Below, in pieces: positions 4,755 through 7,979 of a DNA stretch of 7,979 nucleotides. The notes under the pieces are model-generated. The model was not told the DNA's origin. It saw only the letters and a list, made by a program, of their open reading frames with translations, and searched no databases. The stretch spans positions 1-7,979 of the forward strand of contig CAJLYG010000147.1 in assembly GCA_905210845.1 (NCBI GenBank), read 5' to 3'. Every line of letters starts with the position of its first letter. Position 1 is the stretch's first letter. Origin of the DNA: an uncultured Prevotella sp. GTDB lineage: Bacteria > Bacteroidota > Bacteroidia > Bacteroidales > Bacteroidaceae. The position numbers and the translations under genes were made by a program.

Positions 4755-6527
4755 ATGAAAGAATTCTTCAAGTACGTTCTTGCCACTGTCGTTGGACTAA
4801 TCGTTTTTGGCATTGTGATCGGTATCTTAGGTGTCATGAGTGTTGTAGGCATGATATCCTCAGGACAATCAACGAAAAATGTGAGTGACAACTCCGTCCT
4901 GGTCTTGGACCTCAATGGGACCATTGAGGAACAGGTGGGGGAAGATGACTTCATCAGCATGTTGTCTGGTAATTCCTTTAACACGATCGGGCTCTCTGAA
5001 ACCTTATCCGCCATCAAGAAGGCGAAGGATAACGACCACATCAAAGGTATCTACATCCAAGCAGGTGCCTTGAGCGCAGACTTTGCGCAGATACAAGAGA
5101 TACGCGACGCGCTGCTCGACTTCAGGAAGAGCGGAAAATGGATCGTCGCATACGGTGAGACATACACGCAAGGATCTTATTACTTGGCTTCTGTAGCCAA
5201 TAAAGTATATCTGAACCCACAAGGGATGATCGATTGGGCAGGTATCGGCGCACAACCAATGTATGTCAAGGACCTGTTGGCAAAATTTGGAATTCGCTTC
5301 CAAGTCATCAAGGTCGGCAAGTATAAGAGTGCCACAGAGATGTTCACCGAGGATAAGATGAGCGATGCCAACCGCGCACAGGTCACAGCCTATGTCAACG
5401 GACTTTGGGACAATGTCCTGAAAGCAGTCTCTGCCAGCCGGAAGATCAGCATCGATTCCCTGAATGCCTATGCCGACCGACCTCTCGCATTTGATGATCC
5501 AGCATCCTTGGTAAAGAGGAAAATGGTGGACGGTCTCCTCTACACTGACCAGGTAAAGGGAGAGATCAAGAAACGCCTGAAGCTTGACAAGGATGACAAT
5601 ATCACGCAGGTATCTATCTCCGACATGGAGAATGTCAAGGAAAAAGAGAAAGGGGACGAGATCGCTGTCTACTACGCATGGGGCGATATCGTCAACGCTC
5701 CCATTACGAATTCGTTGATGTCTGCGCAGCACCAGATCGTTGCCCAGGATGTTTGCAAAGACCTCCAGGGACTGATGGACGACGATGACGTGAAAGCCGT
5801 CGTCATCAGGGTCAATTCCGGAGGTGGAAGTGCGTATGCTTCTGAACAGCTATGGCATCAGATCTCCTTGTTGAAGAAAAAGAAGCCCGTGGTCATCTCT
5901 ATGGGCGGCATGGCTGCTTCTGGAGGATATTACATGAGTTGCAACGCCAATTATATCGTTGCTGAGCCCACTACACTCACGGGAAGCATTGGCATTTTCG
6001 GCATGTTCCCCGACCGTAGTCAACTGCTCACGCAGAAATTAGGCATTAAGTTCGATGAGGTCAAGACCAATCGCCACACACTCATCGGTACGCCCGCCCG
6101 TCCCATGAATGAAGAAGAGATTGCTGTGATATCCCGTTTCATTGGTCGTGGCTATCGCCTATTCCGCCAGCGTGTTGCCGATGGCAGGAAGATGAGCGTG
6201 GCACAAGTAGAGGCAATTGCCCAAGGACATGTCTTCTTAGGCCAGGATGCTGTGAAGATCAAGCTTGTCGATGCGCTCGGAGGAATAGACGTTGCCGTGA
6301 AGAAGGCTGCCCAATTGGCAAAGCTCGATGAATACTATACATCAGATTACCCCGGCGTCCCTAATTGGACAGACCAGTTGATGAACGCCACCAGCAGTGG
6401 CAACTTCCTCGACGAGAAGCTCCGTGCCACTTTAGGTGAATACTACGAGCCATTCATGCTTCTGAAGCAGATGAACGAGACCGATGTCATCCAGGCTCGC
6501 CTGCCTTTCTATCTCAATATCAAGTAA
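4755..6527 (+). CDS. sppA: Signal peptide peptidase SppA, 67K type (protease IV)
   Basis: This 590-residue protein has one N-terminal membrane helix (about residues 7-34) and two homologous ClpP/crotonase-like halves, the length and plan of the long SppA form. SppA is a membrane-anchored serine protease that degrades signal peptides left after secretion. The catalytic dyad is visible. The nucleophile Ser389 lies in GGMAASGGYY, and the general base is probably Lys191 in VGKYKSA, matching the YKSA lysine of E. coli SppA. The C-terminal half also shows RVNSGGGSA (352-360) and TGSIGIFG (409-416); the N-terminal half shows the paired QGSYYLAS segment (139-146). The ATG is preceded by an AT-rich leader. 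It lies 9 bases upstream of lpxK in the same direction, suggesting co-transcription. Confidence 0.95.
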   Translation: MKEFFKYVLATVVGLIVFGIVIGILGVMSVVGMISSGQSTKNVSDNSVLVLDLNGTIEEQVGEDDFISMLSGNSFNTIGLSETLSAIKKAKDNDHIKGIYIQAGALSADFAQIQEIRDALLDFRKSGKWIVAYGETYTQGSYYLASVANKVYLNPQGMIDWAGIGAQPMYVKDLLAKFGIRFQVIKVGKYKSATEMFTEDKMSDANRAQVTAYVNGLWDNVLKAVSASRKISIDSLNAYADRPLAFDDPASLVKRKMVDGLLYTDQVKGEIKKRLKLDKDDNITQVSISDMENVKEKEKGDEIAVYYAWGDIVNAPITNSLMSAQHQIVAQDVCKDLQGLMDDDDVKAVVIRVNSGGGSAYASEQLWHQISLLKKKKPVVISMGGMAASGGYYMSCNANYIVAEPTTLTGSIGIFGMFPDRSQLLTQKLGIKFDEVKTNRHTLIGTPARPMNEEEIAVISRFIGRGYRLFRQRVADGRKMSVAQVEAIAQGHVFLGQDAVKIKLVDALGGIDVAVKKAAQLAKLDEYYTSDYPGVPNWTDQLMNATSSGNFLDEKLRATLGEYYEPFMLLKQMNETDVIQARLPFYLNIK

Positions 6528-6536
6528 CGGACGAAG

Positions 6537-7715
6537 ATGAGAACAGAGGGCGACTTCATCAAGATAAATGATTGGTTATTGCCACTGAGCTGGCTATATG
6601 GGATGGGCGTGGGCCTGCGGAACCAGTTGTTTGACCTGGGGATATTAAAGTCACGCGCTTTCGATATCCCTGTCATCTCCGTGGGCAATATCACCGTGGG
6701 CGGTTCCGGAAAGACTCCCCATGTGGAGTATCTCATCCGACTGCTCAAGGACCAGATGAAGGTTGCCGTCCTCTCACGAGGGTACAAGCGGAAAAGCCAT
6801 GGGTATGTGCTCGCCACGGACCATACCTCTATGTCTGAGATCGGCGATGAGCCTTACCAGATGAAGAGGAAGTTCGAAGGTCTCTATGTGGCTGTCGACA
6901 GGAAACGGACGCGTGGCATCGAACGGCTCACACATGATGAGGAGACACAGGATGTGGACGTCATCTTGCTCGATGATGCTTTCCAGCATCGTTATGTCAA
7001 GCCTGGCATCAACATCCTGCTGGTCGACTATCACCGCCTGATCATCTATGACAAGCTGCTTCCCGCAGGACGGCTCCGCGAGCCGGCAAAGGGAAAGTCC
7101 CGGGCCGATATTGTCATCATCACGAAATGCCCGAAAGACCTGAAGCCGATGGAATTCCGCGTCCTCACGAAGGCGATCGCCCTCTATCCCTACCAGGAGC
7201 TTTTCTTCACCACACTCGACTATGATGAACTGCAACCCTTGTTCGAGGCGCCGCGGATGGACTGGAAGGACTTCGACAAGAGCACGCAAGTGCTCCTCCT
7301 GACCGGTATTGCGTCGCCCAAGCAAATGATCATCGACCTGCAGCCCCATTGCGGGCTCATCACCCCAATGACCTTTCCCGACCATCATCCGTTCTCGAAA
7401 AAGGACGTAGAAAAGATCAACCGGGTCTTCGCGGGCATGAAAGGTCCCAAATGCATCATCACCACAGAGAAGGATGCCGCCAGGCTGGAGAACCTCAACG
7501 GACTAAGCACTGAAGTGCGGAAGAGCCTGTACAAGCTCCCCATCCGGATCCGGTTCATGCTGGATCAAGGCGACAACTTCAATCATAAAATACTAAGTTA
7601 TGTACGAAAGAATTCAAGAAACAGCATCCTGGTTAAGACAAAGGATGACCATAAATCCAAAGATAGCCATCATCCTGGGAACAGGCCTGGGACAATTTGC
7701 TTCCGAGATCACTGA
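6537..7715 (+). CDS. lpxK: Tetraacyldisaccharide 4'-kinase LpxK
   Basis: LpxK is the inner-membrane kinase that phosphorylates the 4' position of the lipid A disaccharide, making lipid IVA. The 392-residue frame shows the Walker A segment SVGNITVGGSGKTP (48-61), SRGYKR (80-85), GDEP (103-106) and LDDAFQHR (145-152; most homologues have DDGFQHR). It also shows LLPAGRLREP (174-183), DHHPF (282-286) and TTEKDAARL (309-317). The N-terminal hydrophobic stretch (LLPLSWLYGMGVGLRNQLF) fits the membrane-association helix. Recognisable kinase sequence ends near residue 355. The last ~39 codons overlap the start of punA out of frame by 116 bases and look like read-through of the punA sequence, so the natural C-terminus may be longer than usual for the family. 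The spacing of 9 bases after sppA suggests one operon. Confidence 0.93.
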   Translation: MRTEGDFIKINDWLLPLSWLYGMGVGLRNQLFDLGILKSRAFDIPVISVGNITVGGSGKTPHVEYLIRLLKDQMKVAVLSRGYKRKSHGYVLATDHTSMSEIGDEPYQMKRKFEGLYVAVDRKRTRGIERLTHDEETQDVDVILLDDAFQHRYVKPGINILLVDYHRLIIYDKLLPAGRLREPAKGKSRADIVIITKCPKDLKPMEFRVLTKAIALYPYQELFFTTLDYDELQPLFEAPRMDWKDFDKSTQVLLLTGIASPKQMIIDLQPHCGLITPMTFPDHHPFSKKDVEKINRVFAGMKGPKCIITTEKDAARLENLNGLSTEVRKSLYKLPIRIRFMLDQGDNFNHKILSYVRKNSRNSILVKTKDDHKSKDSHHPGNRPGTICFRDH

Positions 7716-7932
7716 TGCTGATGAAATCCCTTACGAGGATATTCCGCATTTCCCGGTTTCTACCGTAGAAGGCCATGCCGGGAAACTGATCTTCGGGCAC
7801 TTAGGCGGGAAGGAGATCATGGCCATGGACGGACGATTCCATTACTATGAAGGATATTCCATGAAGGAGATCACCTTCCCGATTCGCGTCATGCACGAGT
7901 TAGGCACCCTCTTTCCTAAATGGTTGCGCTGA
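7600..7932 (+). CDS. punA: Purine nucleoside phosphorylase, N-terminal fragment (homology ends near 7905)
   Basis: This is the start of a trimeric-type purine nucleoside phosphorylase, which splits inosine and guanosine with phosphate into base and ribose-1-phosphate. Family motifs are ILGTGLG (25-31, phosphate-binding loop), VSTVEGHAGKL (53-63) and GRFHYYEGYSM (78-88). The start MYERIQETASWL gives the usual N-terminal helix. The family is normally about 270 residues, but here the frame stops after 110. Similarity to the family is lost after FPIRVMHELG (residue 102, base 7905). The next residues, TLFPKWLR, are the reverse complement of another gene, so the real protein is interrupted and not simply short. 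The start overlaps the end of lpxK by 116 bases in another frame. Confidence 0.85.
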   Translation: MYERIQETASWLRQRMTINPKIAIILGTGLGQFASEITDADEIPYEDIPHFPVSTVEGHAGKLIFGHLGGKEIMAMDGRFHYYEGYSMKEITFPIRVMHELGTLFPKWLR

Positions 7933-7979
7933 TGTATCAAGACAAGTGTTGATGCCACGCTGATGGGCTTTCTCGAAAA
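7900..7979 (-). CDS. pflA: Pyruvate formate-lyase activating enzyme (radical SAM), internal fragment at window edge
   Basis: Read on the minus strand from base 7977, the sequence encodes about 25 residues including FEKAHQRG followed by INTCLDTSAQPF. This matches the segment of PflA-type glycyl-radical activating enzymes that reads GI(H/N)T-LDT after the GGEP motif. PflA uses S-adenosylmethionine and a [4Fe-4S] cluster to install the glycyl radical on pyruvate formate-lyase. The cluster CxxxCxxC motif would lie outside the window. The frame meets a stop (7900-7902) exactly where the sequence becomes punA, so the fragment is truncated at both ends. Identification rests on a short stretch and on memory of the family. 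Confidence 0.6.
   Translation of the reverse strand, partial: FEKAHQRGINTCLDTSAQPFRKEGA

Noticed and set aside
5004..5732. Minus-strand ORF of 242 codons inside sppA
   Set aside because: The plus-strand frame carries the SppA catalytic lysine region; the antisense product has no recognisable motif.
6774..7388. Minus-strand ORF of 204 codons inside lpxK
   Set aside because: It is an antisense shadow of the kinase, whose Walker A, DDAFQHR and DHHPF motifs are all in the plus frame.

Overview
The window looks like chromosomal DNA from a member of the Bacteroidota, most likely a Prevotella/Segatella-type organism. Several intergenic gaps carry the phylum-specific promoter (TTTG or TTG, 19-20 bases, TAnnTTTG), start codons mostly lack Shine-Dalgarno sequences, and the encoded proteins resemble Bacteroidales families. 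No phage, transposon, CRISPR or plasmid functions are visible. The genus is an inference from sequence style.

Layout. Bases 2-484 hold the C-terminal end of an iron-sulfur L-serine dehydratase. Bases 485-1057 have no protein gene, but contain a well-formed promoter (565-595) and a strong intrinsic terminator (951-980) bracketing about 380 bases of purine-rich, repeat-bearing DNA, which is a candidate non-coding transcript. A compact promoter then drives a 66-residue FeoB-associated-type Cys-rich membrane protein (1058-1258). It is followed by a structured stretch, a possible 27-residue membrane microprotein behind a perfect Shine-Dalgarno (1450-1533) and a terminator. A converging tRNA-Cys(GCA) unit with its own promoter and terminator lies on the minus strand (1639-1810). 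Next come a secreted protein with two SGNH hydrolase domains (2001-3764), a convergent short-chain dehydrogenase (3801-4583, minus) and, divergent from it, a probable operon of sppA, lpxK and punA.

The genes do not form one pathway. SppA (membrane protease), LpxK (lipid A 4'-kinase) and the SGNH protein act at the cell envelope; SdaA and PunA serve serine and nucleoside catabolism.

The main anomaly is at the right edge. The punA reading frame loses its family similarity at about 7903-7908, and the last ~75 bases read on the minus strand as a piece of pyruvate formate-lyase activating enzyme. This is either an assembly chimera at a contig end or a real rearrangement. Other points to check are the 116-base out-of-frame overlap of lpxK with punA, the candidate non-coding transcript, and the structured leader with its microprotein. 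I did not find a convincing new defence or mobile system.
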